Shown: positions 16,946 through 25,699 of the stretch, piece after piece
Layout: the number at the start of each line of letters is the position of its first letter
How positions within the stretch are numbered: position 1 is the stretch's first letter
NCBI GenBank assembly: GCA_002843155.1
Contig: PGZD01000001.1
Location: 1-64,000, forward strand
Length of the DNA: 64,000 nt
Reading direction: 5' to 3'
Source of the DNA: Gammaproteobacteria bacterium HGW-Gammaproteobacteria-3
GTDB taxonomy: Bacteria; Pseudomonadota; Gammaproteobacteria; Methylococcales; Methylomonadaceae
Program-made: the position numbers and the translations under genes
The notes under the pieces: generated by a model
Seen by the model: only the letters and a program-made list of their open reading frames with translations
Told to the model about the DNA's origin: nothing
Database searches by the model: none

Positions 16946-17377
16946 TCATTGATTTACCAAACGCTTCAAGTTGGCCAAACAGCACTGACCTGATGGATTT
17001 CTGATTTCGCAGGCGCATTCGCCGGCTTTGGTACGTTGCATGACGAAAGCTTTGATCGCTTCTGCCCGTCGATCTTTTAACGCTGATAAATACTGCTCAG
17101 TGTCTATGTCAAAGCAGTAACACAGCGCGTCGTTCTGAATCGCTTGATAGCTTCGTAAGTGTTGTTTGGGAATGATGTTTCCTGCGTTGGCAAAGTAAGC
17201 AATCGGACAGGTTTTTGCCGGACAAAAATAATAGCTGTCAATGACGATTGACTGATTCTCGGGAAACCGTACCTGATGGTACAGCGTCGGCATGCCGACG
17301 CTTTTGCACGAGGAACCGCATTCAGGACAAATCTGTTTGGTTTTGGTGGATGTACTTGGGCAGCAGCAATCAGACAT
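16946..17377 (-). CDS. CopZ-type iron-sulfur/zinc metallochaperone
   Basis: 143 residues with many cysteines: CCCPS near the N-terminus, CPECGSSC at about 18-26, CPAKTCP near 53, CYCFD near 87, and CACEIRNPSGQCC towards the C-terminus. This resembles the N-terminal zinc/[2Fe-2S] domain of the longer CopZ proteins without a terminal HMA domain. It would bind or shuttle a soft metal in the cytoplasm. It is the last gene after merT-merP, 17 bp behind merP, and has its own GAGG ribosome binding site. Confidence 0.7.
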   Translation of the reverse strand: MSDCCCPSTSTKTKQICPECGSSCKSVGMPTLYHQVRFPENQSIVIDSYYFCPAKTCPIAYFANAGNIIPKQHLRSYQAIQNDALCYCFDIDTEQYLSALKDRRAEAIKAFVMQRTKAGECACEIRNPSGQCCLANLKRLVNQ

Positions 17378-17394
17378 AAACGCTATCCTCGGCC

Positions 17395-17721
17395 TTATCG
17401 GGTAATAGGTGTAACCAGGGAACCCGGATAACCGGCATCCGTCGTGGCTTTGATCAAGGCGGCGCTATTGGTTTTGCGACTGTCGAAAGTAACCACGGCC
17501 GTTTTGGCATCATAATCGACAGTCACTTCTTGTACGCCTTCGACTTTCTGCAAGGCCTTCTTGATGGTGACTGTACACATGGCACAGGTCATATTTTCTG
17601 TGTTCAGCGTCACCGTTTGCTGCTGGTTTGGCAGTGCAACAGTCGTTTCAGCATGAGCTGCCGGCATCCACAACACACTTGATGACAAGCTTAAAATAAA
17701 CAAACTGGATTTAATGGTCAT
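17395..17721 (-). CDS. merP: MerP-like periplasmic metal-binding protein
   Basis: 108 residues: signal peptide ending AHA (about residue 24), then one HMA domain with the metal site MTCAMC in place of the usual GMTCxxC, followed by the expected VEGVQEVTVDYDAKTAVVTFD and TTDAGYPGS segments. MerP binds Hg(II) in the periplasm and hands it to MerT. It follows merT by 12 bp with a GAGAGG ribosome binding site. Confidence 0.88.
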   Translation of the reverse strand: MTIKSSLFILSLSSSVLWMPAAHAETTVALPNQQQTVTLNTENMTCAMCTVTIKKALQKVEGVQEVTVDYDAKTAVVTFDSRKTNSAALIKATTDAGYPGSLVTPITR

Positions 17722-17733
17722 ATATGAATCCTC

Positions 17734-18102
17734 TCAAGCCATGAAAAAAGGCGCTAACCAGGGAAAGGCCAGCAATATCAAAATGAATGCGGAACTCAAC
17801 CAAAACAGTAGGCGTTGTCGGCGTTGAATGTCGGATGTGGCACAGTTTTCACCTTCTTCACAGTGGTGAGGCGTTAGATAGAGTTTTCGATACCCTAAAG
17901 CCATAAAGGCCAGGGTCAGGATGATAAAAAATGGCCGGACCGGTTCCATAGCCGTTAGCGTGCTAATCCATGCGCCGCCAATACCTAACGACAACAGCAA
18001 AAATGGCCCGACACAACAGGCCGAAGCCCCTACAGCGGCCAACAAGGCGCCGATACCTAACCATGACGGAGTTTTTAAGGGCGTTTCAGGGTCTGTATTC
18101 AT
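17734..18102 (-). CDS. merT: MerT-like mercuric ion transporter
   Basis: 122 residues with three predicted membrane helices. The vicinal cysteines in the first helix (GASACCVGPFLLL) and a cytoplasmic Cys pair after the second helix (HHCEEGENC) are those of MerT. It would import Hg(II) received from MerP. No mercuric reductase gene follows, which is unusual, since uptake without reduction should not protect the cell. A GGAG site precedes the ATG. Confidence 0.88.
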   Translation of the reverse strand: MNTDPETPLKTPSWLGIGALLAAVGASACCVGPFLLLSLGIGGAWISTLTAMEPVRPFFIILTLAFMALGYRKLYLTPHHCEEGENCATSDIQRRQRLLFWLSSAFILILLAFPWLAPFFMA

Positions 18103-18142
18103 GCCAATCTCCTAAGCCAAACCATGCTAAATGTTGGCAAGG

Positions 18143-18174
18143 AGTCTAAACCCTGTTGTTTAGAACAGAGTCAA
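18143..18174 (-). promoter_or_regulatory. MerR-type promoter and operator of merT
   Basis: On the minus strand: -35 TTGACT (18169-18174), -10 TAGACT (18143-18148) and a 20-bp spacer, longer than normal as in MerR-activated promoters. The operator is the inverted repeat CTAAAC/GTTTAG (18146-18163) between them, with a second CTGTT/AACAG symmetry. Confidence 0.7.
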
Positions 18175-18189
18175 GTGGACGGTGGTGTC

Positions 18190-18609
18190 TTACTTAAAAT
18201 TAGAGGTTGGTGATGCATCATCATCGCTAAACGCATCGAGAATAGCGCAATGAGCGGCTGGCGCGGTTTGCTGACAGTCGTTGACCAGGCTTTCCAATAC
18301 CTGACGGAGAGCGGTTAAATCCCGGATTTGTTGATCGATCTGCTGGCATTTCTGCTCGGCCAGTTGTCTTACATCGGCACAGTGCGCTCCATCAAGGGAT
18401 AACAAGGTGGCAATTTCCTTCAAGGTAAATCCAGCCTGTTGAGCGCGTTTGATAAAACGTATTCGGGCAATCGCATCTGTTGAATATACGCGATAACCGC
18501 CTTCGGGTTTCGCTGGCTCTGTCAGTAAACCAATGCGTTGATAGTGACGGATGGTCTCGATAGTGACTTCGGTTTGTTTAGCAAGTTTGCCGATCGTTAA
18601 ATTGGGCAT
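18190..18609 (-). CDS. merR: MerR-family mercury-responsive regulator
   Basis: 139 residues from MPNLTIGKLA at 18609; an in-frame ATG at 18648 adds 13 residues that do not fit the family. The N-terminal winged helix (TIGKLAKQTEVTIETIRHYQRIGLL) is followed by a dimerisation helix. The three Hg-binding cysteines of MerR are all present: GAHC, VNDC and AHC, at spacing equivalent to Cys82, 117 and 126. It lies upstream of, and on the same strand as, merT, with the operator between them; in most mer operons merR is divergent. Confidence 0.85.
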   Translation of the reverse strand: MPNLTIGKLAKQTEVTIETIRHYQRIGLLTEPAKPEGGYRVYSTDAIARIRFIKRAQQAGFTLKEIATLLSLDGAHCADVRQLAEQKCQQIDQQIRDLTALRQVLESLVNDCQQTAPAAHCAILDAFSDDDASPTSNFK

Positions 18610-18649
18610 TTTGAGCCTTAAAGTTTTCTTTTCAATGCAAAACGGCAAC

Positions 18650-18940
18650 GTTCCTCAAATGGCTGGAATCATAATCAGAAACCTGACTGCCGCACATTGA
18701 ATTTTATATGGCTATTGGGGCCAATGTACGAAAGCCGGAAGAGATGGCGACATGTTCACAGAACCCCGACACGATGAACAAGTGTTATTTTCGGAGGCGA
18801 AATTATCCACAACGTAACATCCCCTTATTTAGATTAAATAAAGATTATAAATAGATTAGCACCCTAGATTTTCATTGCAAAAGAATCGCTACAGCCATCG
18901 AATAGCAAGGTCTGCAGCGGTTTCATAACTTGCTCGAAGC
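18650..18940. other. Left part of the replication origin region
   Basis: No gene. Includes a perfect DnaA box TTATCCACA at 18803-18811 and an AT-rich stretch at about 18826-18865, a plausible unwinding element next to the iterons. Confidence 0.6.
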
Positions 18941-19135
18941 GTCGGTCTAATGCCGTGTCAAACGTCGGCCTAATGCCGTGCTTTTTGTCGGTCTAATGCC
19001 GTGCCCGTCGGTCTAATGCCGTTACCTTGTCGGCCGAATGCCGTGCCTCCGTCGGTCTAATGCCGTATCCGCGTCGGCCTAATGCCGTATCGAGAGGCTT
19101 CGACCGACCGAAAATAGCGTCGGTCTAATGCCGTG
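18803..19135. other. Iteron-type replication origin (oriV)
   Basis: Eight direct repeats of a 17-bp iteron, consensus GTCGGYCTAATGCCGTR, begin at 18941, 18964, 18987, 19007, 19029, 19051, 19073 and 19119. The spacing is 20-23 bp, about two helical turns, except the last gap of 46 bp, where an inverted half-copy (CGACCGAC) is seen. With the DnaA box at 18803 and the AT-rich stretch this is a complete-looking origin. It directly follows the stop of the TrfA-like initiator gene, which reads towards it. Confidence 0.85.
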
Positions 19136-19139
19136 CTTT

Positions 19140-20009
19140 TTAGTGCTGTTGGTCGTCCAGAAAGCGCTGTTGACTGGGCGTAGGTTGGCGTTTGATCTTC
19201 ACCATGTCATCAGCGAATTCAAAGTTTGCCAAAGTGCCAATGCGCACCAAGGCCTCCAACGCTTTACCCAACCGATATTTGAAATCTCGCAGGGTTTTCG
19301 CGCCACTGCCGCTCAGCCGGTGAATGGTGGCAATTTTCATCGGAAACGGAGCGGCATGGGACGACAGGAAACCGTGTAACCATAATGCCAAAGGTTGTTT
19401 GCGCAATTTTTGCCGCTGTTCGAACTCAATGTAGGTGTACCCCTCCTCGAACAGGCGCAGCATGGATTCGGTCAATTCCACCACATAGCGCTGTGTCAGT
19501 TCATCACGGTAATAGCGCAAGAAACCTTTTTCACCAAAGGCATCCCGGCCGTGAAAGGTGATTTCGACAAAGGCGCCTCCCAAGCGGGCCATCGATTCTT
19601 TCAGCCATTCATGTTGGCTTTTGCCGCTACCGCGACCCAATGCCGTCAATAGGGCATGTGCGCTGAAGGTCACGCTAAATCCCGGCAATTGTTGCCTGGA
19701 CAAGTGCACGATCTGCATCCAGACATCGAGGTCCGATTGATTGAGCTGTATGCCGAGGTAGCGAACCTCAATGCCATCAACCGCAGCCAGCAGGGTGCGT
19801 TTTTTGTAAGCAATACGTTCCTTACCCTGGATGCCGGCGAACAATGCGCTCCGCAAACAGGCATTCGGCGTACCGCGAATTGCCGCCGGCCAGTTGGGCA
19901 AAGACGTCATGGGTTCGACCACCCGCAATTTGGCTTTTTTCCGCTCCGTCAGAGACTGAAAGCGTTCGGTGAGATTCTCGAGCGAATGGTTGGTGCTGTT
20001 TCTGTCCAT
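19140..20009 (-). CDS. trfA: TrfA-like replication initiator
   Basis: 289 residues. The region LGIQLNQSDLDVWMQIVHLSRQQ and the following winged-helix segments (HEWLKESMARLGGAFVEITFHGR, LSGSGAKTLRDFKYRLGKALEAL) are those of the TrfA initiator of IncP-type plasmids. TrfA binds iterons and loads the host helicase. The eight iterons lie immediately past its stop. It is preceded 10 bp upstream by a lipoprotein gene on the same strand and has a GAGG ribosome binding site. It implies that the element can replicate as a circle after excision. Confidence 0.85.
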   Translation of the reverse strand: MDRNSTNHSLENLTERFQSLTERKKAKLRVVEPMTSLPNWPAAIRGTPNACLRSALFAGIQGKERIAYKKRTLLAAVDGIEVRYLGIQLNQSDLDVWMQIVHLSRQQLPGFSVTFSAHALLTALGRGSGKSQHEWLKESMARLGGAFVEITFHGRDAFGEKGFLRYYRDELTQRYVVELTESMLRLFEEGYTYIEFEQRQKLRKQPLALWLHGFLSSHAAPFPMKIATIHRLSGSGAKTLRDFKYRLGKALEALVRIGTLANFEFADDMVKIKRQPTPSQQRFLDDQQH

Positions 20010-20019
20010 GACGGCCGCC

Positions 20020-20484
20020 TCACTTCTTCAGGCTGCCGGGATTGCAGCCATGGCTCAGCACGTTGTGTGGAATTGGCATGGTTTTGACTAGCGCCTGCTC
20101 CTCCGGCGTCATATCGAGTTGATGATGGCAATATTTTCGCCAGGCGCGTTCGATGACCCGTGCATCGTCATCCGGGCTATCTGGGAAGTGGAACGTGCTG
20201 ATATTAAGGACATGACCCGCTACGTCGTCATTTGCCACGTAAACGCCAAACGGCTGATCAACTTGCCTGACGACGTGTTCCATTGCTGCAGCTCGTAGCA
20301 CTGAACCGCCCAATCCACCTGTCTGCCAAGCATTATCTAGGCGCCAGGGTTGTTCAGGTTGAATCGGCACAATCGATTCGATGACGGTCTCGCTTACGGC
20401 AGCATCGGGACGATTCAGCGAAGTACATGCCGTGCCGCACACTAAGGACACAAGACAATGGATTGCGAGCGATTTGGATTTCAT
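20020..20484 (-). CDS. Putative lipoprotein of the conjugative element
   Basis: 154 residues with a lipoprotein signal (lipobox GTAC, Cys at about 20). The rest has no motif I can name; the end HNVLSHGCNPGSLKK contains one Cys. Its start faces the traI start, with a 36-bp palindrome between them, and trfA follows in the same direction. Function unknown; it probably belongs to the element's transfer or replication functions. Confidence 0.6.
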   Translation of the reverse strand: MKSKSLAIHCLVSLVCGTACTSLNRPDAAVSETVIESIVPIQPEQPWRLDNAWQTGGLGGSVLRAAAMEHVVRQVDQPFGVYVANDDVAGHVLNISTFHFPDSPDDDARVIERAWRKYCHHQLDMTPEEQALVKTMPIPHNVLSHGCNPGSLKK

Positions 20485-20545
20485 GAGAGCTCCAGGGGGT
20501 AATTAAAGGGAGCTCGTTACACTAAACACTCTTTTGCCAGGCCTG

Positions 20546-20581
20546 CTTGCAGCTGACGTCGAATTCGTCGCCAGCTGCAAG
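20546..20581. promoter_or_regulatory. Shared ~36-bp palindrome between the lipoprotein gene and traI
   Basis: Near-perfect palindrome centred on GAATTC with arms CTTGCAGCTG/CAGCTGCAAG. It aligns with 15896-15930 with only a handful of differences. It ends 35 bp before the traI ATG and 61 bp before the lipoprotein ATG, so it could control both directions. Confidence 0.7.
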
Positions 20582-20616
20582 CGACGACTGAAAAATTCCC
20601 GGCAAGATGCGGCGAT

Positions 20617-23040
20617 ATGGAAAATACGCCCTTAACGCTCATTACCCGCATCCGCCAACGTCTGTTTGGAGTCGAGTCCGCGCCTATAGGTCCGGTTGTG
20701 ACAACGACTGATGAGGACGTGCCGCGTTATCCGCCGTTCATGAAGGGTTTGCCGGCTGCGCCTGTGGAACGCATCCTGTCTAGTCAAACGGAGTTGATTG
20801 GGGCCATCGAACAGGCGCTGGCCATGCCGGAAAGTCTTTATCAAACCATAGCCGCGCCGGTCTTACGCCGTTATGCCGCCTACAGCCATTTATTGCCGGC
20901 TTCGGAATCTCATCACCATCGCGGCGCCGGTGGCTTGTTTCGGCACGGATTGGAAGTCGCCCATTGGGCGACCTTGGCTTCCCAAGGCAGTTTGTTTGCC
21001 ACGTCAGCATCACCCAAGGAACGAAAAGCACAAGAATTACGCTGGCGTCTGGCGGTCTGTTTTGCGGGGCTGTTGCATGACATCGGCAAACCGGTCGCCG
21101 ATATCGCCGTAGTCGACGCACAGGGGCAACATACCTGGAACCCTTGCGATGAAAACATCACCGACTGGGCTGTGCGACATCAGATCGACCGATACTTTCT
21201 ACGTTGGAGGGATAACCGCCATAAACGCCATGAACAGTTTTCGGCCTTGGTAATCGAGCGCGTCCTCACCCGAGAAGCGCGCACATTCATTCTGGAGTCC
21301 GGCCCCGACATCATGCAGGCCATGCTGGAAACCATTAACGGTTTAGACCGCGGCTCCAAAGTTTACGCACTGGTGATAACCGCCGACTGCAGAAGTGTGG
21401 AACGGGATTTAAAAGCGCACTACCAAAACATCGACTCTGCCTTGGGCATGCCGGTGGAAAAGTACTTGTTCGACGCCATGCGCCGCTTGGTCAAGTCCGG
21501 ACAGTGGTCCGTCAACGAAAAAGGCGCTCGGCTATGGCGTTTCGAGCAAGGTCTGCATATCGTCTGGCGGGCCGGTGCGCAAGACATCGTCACATTGCTG
21601 GCCAAAGACAAAGTTCCCGGCATTCCGCGTGACGAAGACACCTTGGCGGACATCCTGATCGAACGCGGCTTGGCAATCCCTAAGTCCTGGCCAGATGGTC
21701 GGCAATACCGCTATTGGCAGATGCAGCCTGAAGGTTTGGACAATCCGCTATATCTGTTACGCCTGAAATCCGCGGAACTCGTTTTTAGCGGCGAACCACC
21801 AACCGTGGTAGACGCTCACGAAATCAGAGAACAGGATGCGACTGCTGTAACAACTGAGCCCGTTGCCAATCCGATACCGAAAACCAGCAAGCCGGCAAAA
21901 AGCAAGAATGTCGCGGTTCTGAAGCCGCCCCATCGTGCAGAGAATCCTTTGGCGGCAATCGAGGCGTCAATTCAGACAACTGAGGCGGATAACATAAATG
22001 TCCCCACGCACTGGGGCCAAACCGAATCCATTTCCGCAATCCCTTCTCCGGAATTCCCGCATGAAAGTAATTGTGCGCCATCTGCCCTGGATGAAGACTC
22101 GAATCAGTCTGATCTGGACAACAACCTTACCCGTCCGATTCAAGCCAAGGTGTCGCCAAACCCAACTACACCCATTCCAACTGTAAATGAATTTAATCAT
22201 CCAGCCTCCGAAACCGATCCACCCACGGTTGAAATCCCAACGCTTGATAGTCCCGTTGACAAAACCAAATCATGGCTGGACGATCATGGCCCCGCGGGAC
22301 AATGGTTATTAAACATCGCCTTTCACCTCAATCAGGACCAATGGCAATGGGGAATCGATATTCTGGAAGTTCAGGAGAAATACTTGCTTCCGTTTCCGGG
22401 CGCAGCTGAAAAACTAGGGCTTGATCCGAGTCAATTCATCAAAACGATGGAAGAAACCGGCTGGCTGGTCACCGATGTGCTGTCGCCCATGCGCAAGGTA
22501 CAAACCATCCAATCGGTTCGCGGCATCCTACTGGCATTGGAACCCAGTTTGGCTATGAAGACGTTATTGACCGCCCAAGGTGAAGTCAGACCGCTAGAGC
22601 CGTCAGCATCACCCCCAAACGACAGTGCTAACTCCGTCAGTAATCAGGGGCTGCTCAAGCGCCAAAAACGCACGAAACCGGAACCTAAAGTCGCTCAGCT
22701 CACCCCAAAAGTTTCCGGCAACCAACAATCGAGAAACGATAACGCTTCAGATATTATGGTTAAACCAAATGCCGACAAGTCAGCCGCGCCAAAAACAACG
22801 ACACCGGAGAAACCCGGAACGATCGATTTGCTGATAACGCATGTGCAGCAGCAAAACATTCCGCCCGAAGAATCATCCACGGAAGGCAACTGGCATAAGA
22901 TTTCCAATACCGAACTGGAACGGTTTCTGGCGCAACATCCAACCATCAAACGGACCCGATTCATGCTAGACATTGCCAATCACCCGGATTGTCGCTCGGT
23001 CAGTGCGACTGAAGGCATTCAGGTGCGGCTACGCCCATGA
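20617..23040 (+). CDS. traI: TraI relaxase of the MobH family
   Basis: 807 residues. The N-terminal third is the MobH relaxase domain with HHHRGAGGLFRHGLEVA at about residue 98 and the HD-type metal site LLHDIGKP at about 153; this family uses an HD-like fold to nick at oriT. A low-complexity Pro/Thr-rich linker covers about 400-540. The C-terminal part holds a TraI_2_C-like domain (about 545-650, WLDDHGPAGQWLLN) and another helical domain at the end. It overlaps traD by 4 bp (ATGA) and heads the traI-traD-traJ operon. Confidence 0.88.
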   Translation: MENTPLTLITRIRQRLFGVESAPIGPVVTTTDEDVPRYPPFMKGLPAAPVERILSSQTELIGAIEQALAMPESLYQTIAAPVLRRYAAYSHLLPASESHHHRGAGGLFRHGLEVAHWATLASQGSLFATSASPKERKAQELRWRLAVCFAGLLHDIGKPVADIAVVDAQGQHTWNPCDENITDWAVRHQIDRYFLRWRDNRHKRHEQFSALVIERVLTREARTFILESGPDIMQAMLETINGLDRGSKVYALVITADCRSVERDLKAHYQNIDSALGMPVEKYLFDAMRRLVKSGQWSVNEKGARLWRFEQGLHIVWRAGAQDIVTLLAKDKVPGIPRDEDTLADILIERGLAIPKSWPDGRQYRYWQMQPEGLDNPLYLLRLKSAELVFSGEPPTVVDAHEIREQDATAVTTEPVANPIPKTSKPAKSKNVAVLKPPHRAENPLAAIEASIQTTEADNINVPTHWGQTESISAIPSPEFPHESNCAPSALDEDSNQSDLDNNLTRPIQAKVSPNPTTPIPTVNEFNHPASETDPPTVEIPTLDSPVDKTKSWLDDHGPAGQWLLNIAFHLNQDQWQWGIDILEVQEKYLLPFPGAAEKLGLDPSQFIKTMEETGWLVTDVLSPMRKVQTIQSVRGILLALEPSLAMKTLLTAQGEVRPLEPSASPPNDSANSVSNQGLLKRQKRTKPEPKVAQLTPKVSGNQQSRNDNASDIMVKPNADKSAAPKTTTPEKPGTIDLLITHVQQQNIPPEESSTEGNWHKISNTELERFLAQHPTIKRTRFMLDIANHPDCRSVSATEGIQVRLRP

Positions 23041-24863
23041 AATCCGATTACGACCATCAATTTCCCTGGCGACCGATTTTTGAGGTGTATGCCATCTCCG
23101 GCTGGATCGGAGGGGCGGGATTAGCGTATTGGACCAGTCGTTGGTCGGGGTTGCCCCGAGAACCGTTTGATTGGTTAATGATCGCCTGTAGCGTAATAGC
23201 CTGTTATCGACTGCCTACGGCGGTGAGCCTTTGGTATCGCAAGCGCCGCCTAGGACAATTCCGCTTTCAATACCTGGATGCCGAGAAACTCAAGCACTTA
23301 ATCAAACACCATCCGGACGAGTTATGGTTTGGCTGGGGATTCGATTGGGTGCAAAAGCATGCACAATTGGCTTATGAGATTTTGAAACGGGATGTCTCGA
23401 CACTGATTCCGAACGATCATAAACGTATGGGCTCTGCCTGGATTCATGGCTTGGAAATTTCTGAAAACGATATCCGGCAGCCGCTTCAGCATACCGCCGG
23501 CCATACGCTACTAGTTGGCACCACCGGCGCCGGTAAAACCCGAGCGTTTGACGTGTTGGTTACGCAAGCCGTGTTGCGCGGCGAAGCGGTGATCATCATC
23601 GATCCGAAAGGCGATAAGGATCTGATGGCGTGTGCCAAACGGGCTTGCGAAATAGCCAATCGCCCCGATCGCTTCGTGTATTTCCACCCAGCTTTTCCGG
23701 AAGACAGCGTGCGGCTGGACCCGTTGCATAATTTCAATCGGCCATCCGAAATAGCAAGTCGTATCAGTGCTATTTCGCCCAGCGAAAGCAGTAACGATCC
23801 CTTCAAGGCATTTGGTCAGAAATCCCTGGATAACGTCATTCAAGGCTTGATGGTGATCGAAGAACGGCCAACGTTGGTAAAACTACGCCGCTACCTGGAA
23901 GGCGGTCCTTCGACCTTGGTAATTCAAGCCTTGGAACGTTATTTCGACAATAGTTTGGAGCATTGGCGGCAAGAGGCGCGACCTTACCTGAAAAATGCCA
24001 AGGATATCGACTCCAAAGCGGCTGGTTTGGTACGGTTTTACCGAGAAGTCGTACAGTATCAGGTGCCGAATTTGGATTTGGAGGGATTGTTGTCCTTGTT
24101 CGAACACGACCGAGCGCATTTCAGCAAAATGGTCGCTTCGCTGATTCCGATCATGAACATGCTGACATCGGGATCGTTGGGTCCGTTATTGTCGCCTAAC
24201 CCGCAGGACATTGATGACGTGCGGCCCATCACCAATACAGGCCATATTATTCAAAAAGCCCAGGTTGCCTATATCGGCTTGGACTCACTATCGGATGGCA
24301 TGGTTGGCAGCGCCATTGGCTCCATTCTATTGGCCGATCTGGCAGCCGTTGCCGGTGATCGTTACAACTACGGTGTCTCAGACAGACCCGTGAATGTCTT
24401 TGTCGACGAGGCCGCTGAAGTTATCAACGACCCATTCATTCAAGTATTAAACAAAGGCCGTGGCGCCAAAATTCGCTTATTCATCGCCACCCAGACCTTT
24501 GCCGACTTTGCAGCCCGCACCGGATCTCAGGACAAAGCCCGCCAGGTATTAGGCAACGTCAACAACCTGATCGCACTGCGCATCATGGACAGCGAGACTC
24601 AACAATACATCACCGACAATCTGCCCAAAACCCGACTCAAATACATTATGCGCACCCAGGGTGTCGCAACCAGCGCAACCAATCCCACCGTGTTTTCAGG
24701 GAATGTCGGCGAGCGACTAATGGAGGAGGAAGGCGATTTGTTTGCGCCACAGCTCCTCGGTCAACTGCCTGATTTGCATTACATCGCCAAGTTATCCGGC
24801 GGTCGCATCGTAAAAGGCCGTTTGCCTGTGCTGCAATCAGCACTTGATACCCAACTGACCTGA
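23037..24863 (+). CDS. traD: TraD conjugative coupling protein
   Basis: 608 residues. Two membrane segments near the N-terminus, then an FtsK/VirD4-like ATPase domain with Walker A GTTGAGKT at residue 161 and a Walker B-like NVFVDEAAEV near 460, followed by FIATQTFADF. This coupling ATPase brings the relaxase-DNA complex to the secretion channel. Its length and motifs match the SXT/TOL subfamily. It starts inside the traI stop and is followed after 2 bp by the next gene. Confidence 0.9.
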   Translation: MKSDYDHQFPWRPIFEVYAISGWIGGAGLAYWTSRWSGLPREPFDWLMIACSVIACYRLPTAVSLWYRKRRLGQFRFQYLDAEKLKHLIKHHPDELWFGWGFDWVQKHAQLAYEILKRDVSTLIPNDHKRMGSAWIHGLEISENDIRQPLQHTAGHTLLVGTTGAGKTRAFDVLVTQAVLRGEAVIIIDPKGDKDLMACAKRACEIANRPDRFVYFHPAFPEDSVRLDPLHNFNRPSEIASRISAISPSESSNDPFKAFGQKSLDNVIQGLMVIEERPTLVKLRRYLEGGPSTLVIQALERYFDNSLEHWRQEARPYLKNAKDIDSKAAGLVRFYREVVQYQVPNLDLEGLLSLFEHDRAHFSKMVASLIPIMNMLTSGSLGPLLSPNPQDIDDVRPITNTGHIIQKAQVAYIGLDSLSDGMVGSAIGSILLADLAAVAGDRYNYGVSDRPVNVFVDEAAEVINDPFIQVLNKGRGAKIRLFIATQTFADFAARTGSQDKARQVLGNVNNLIALRIMDSETQQYITDNLPKTRLKYIMRTQGVATSATNPTVFSGNVGERLMEEEGDLFAPQLLGQLPDLHYIAKLSGGRIVKGRLPVLQSALDTQLT

Positions 24864-24865
24864 CC

Positions 24866-25498
24866 ATGCAACGCAATTTGCTATTCAGTCTGATGATCTG
24901 GTTGTTGGAAGTAATTTTAGTCGCGAGCTTTGTCTCGGATCGCTGGACACGGGAAATCCAGGCAACTGAAGATCAGATGTTGATTGCTTATTTCGGCATT
25001 GAAAAGGAAGCGGAGATCCGGCACACCGCACAGGTCTGGTTTGACCAAATGTTTGTCCAAACCGGCATGAGGGAAAGTGTATACCGTTACTTCATTCCGA
25101 CCGAGCGCGAACGACAAATGTCCAAAGGCTTTGAAGACGTCGGCCGCAATGATTTGTTTCCGTTCATTCAAAGCAGACTCGATGTGCTCTGGGATACGGT
25201 GTATCAGATGATCAAGCGATTTGTTATGGCTTGCGCCTGGATACCCTTTTTGGCAGTGGCAATTCTGCCGTTTGCCATTGATGGCTTGATTCGGCGCAAG
25301 GTTAGCCAAACCAATTTTGATTACCCCAGTCCGATGGCGCATCGTTATAGTATCTATGTGATGTTGGGGGCGTTATACCTTTTACTGATGGGACTGACGC
25401 TGCCATTTCCCGTGCCACCGCAATCGTTGCCGGTTGGCATTATTATCGTGGCCTGGGCGATGAACATCTTATTGGCCAATACTCAGAAACGGGTTTGA
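24866..25498 (+). CDS. Integrating conjugative element membrane protein (DUF4400 / TraJ-like)
   Basis: 210 residues with an N-terminal membrane segment, a soluble loop of about 90 residues and three C-terminal hydrophobic segments (about 115-205). The motif LFPFIQSRLDVLWDTVYQMIKRF and RRKVSQTNFDYPSPMAHRYS are typical of the DUF4400 proteins found directly behind traD in MobH-type elements. Its precise role in DNA transfer is not known. After it the conjugation genes stop in this window. Confidence 0.8.
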   Translation: MQRNLLFSLMIWLLEVILVASFVSDRWTREIQATEDQMLIAYFGIEKEAEIRHTAQVWFDQMFVQTGMRESVYRYFIPTERERQMSKGFEDVGRNDLFPFIQSRLDVLWDTVYQMIKRFVMACAWIPFLAVAILPFAIDGLIRRKVSQTNFDYPSPMAHRYSIYVMLGALYLLLMGLTLPFPVPPQSLPVGIIIVAWAMNILLANTQKRV

Positions 25499-25699
25499 TG
25501 CTCGATTTTGTGATTTACCTGAGTCCTCATCATCGGCCCGCTCCGATAATTACTAATGTCGGGTGGCACCAAAAGTGAAAAAATCTTAGATTTTATGATG
25601 GCAATAATGAAAAATTTCTCGGCTAATGGAGGATGTCACATAAAGAAGCCAATCTTGCTACACATTGGCCATTTACAGACATTTGGCTAAGTAAATGGC

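Noticed and set aside
18941-19135. Repeats considered as a CRISPR array
   Set aside because: The 17-bp units are separated by only 3-6 bp, not 30-bp spacers, and an initiator gene is adjacent; they are iterons.
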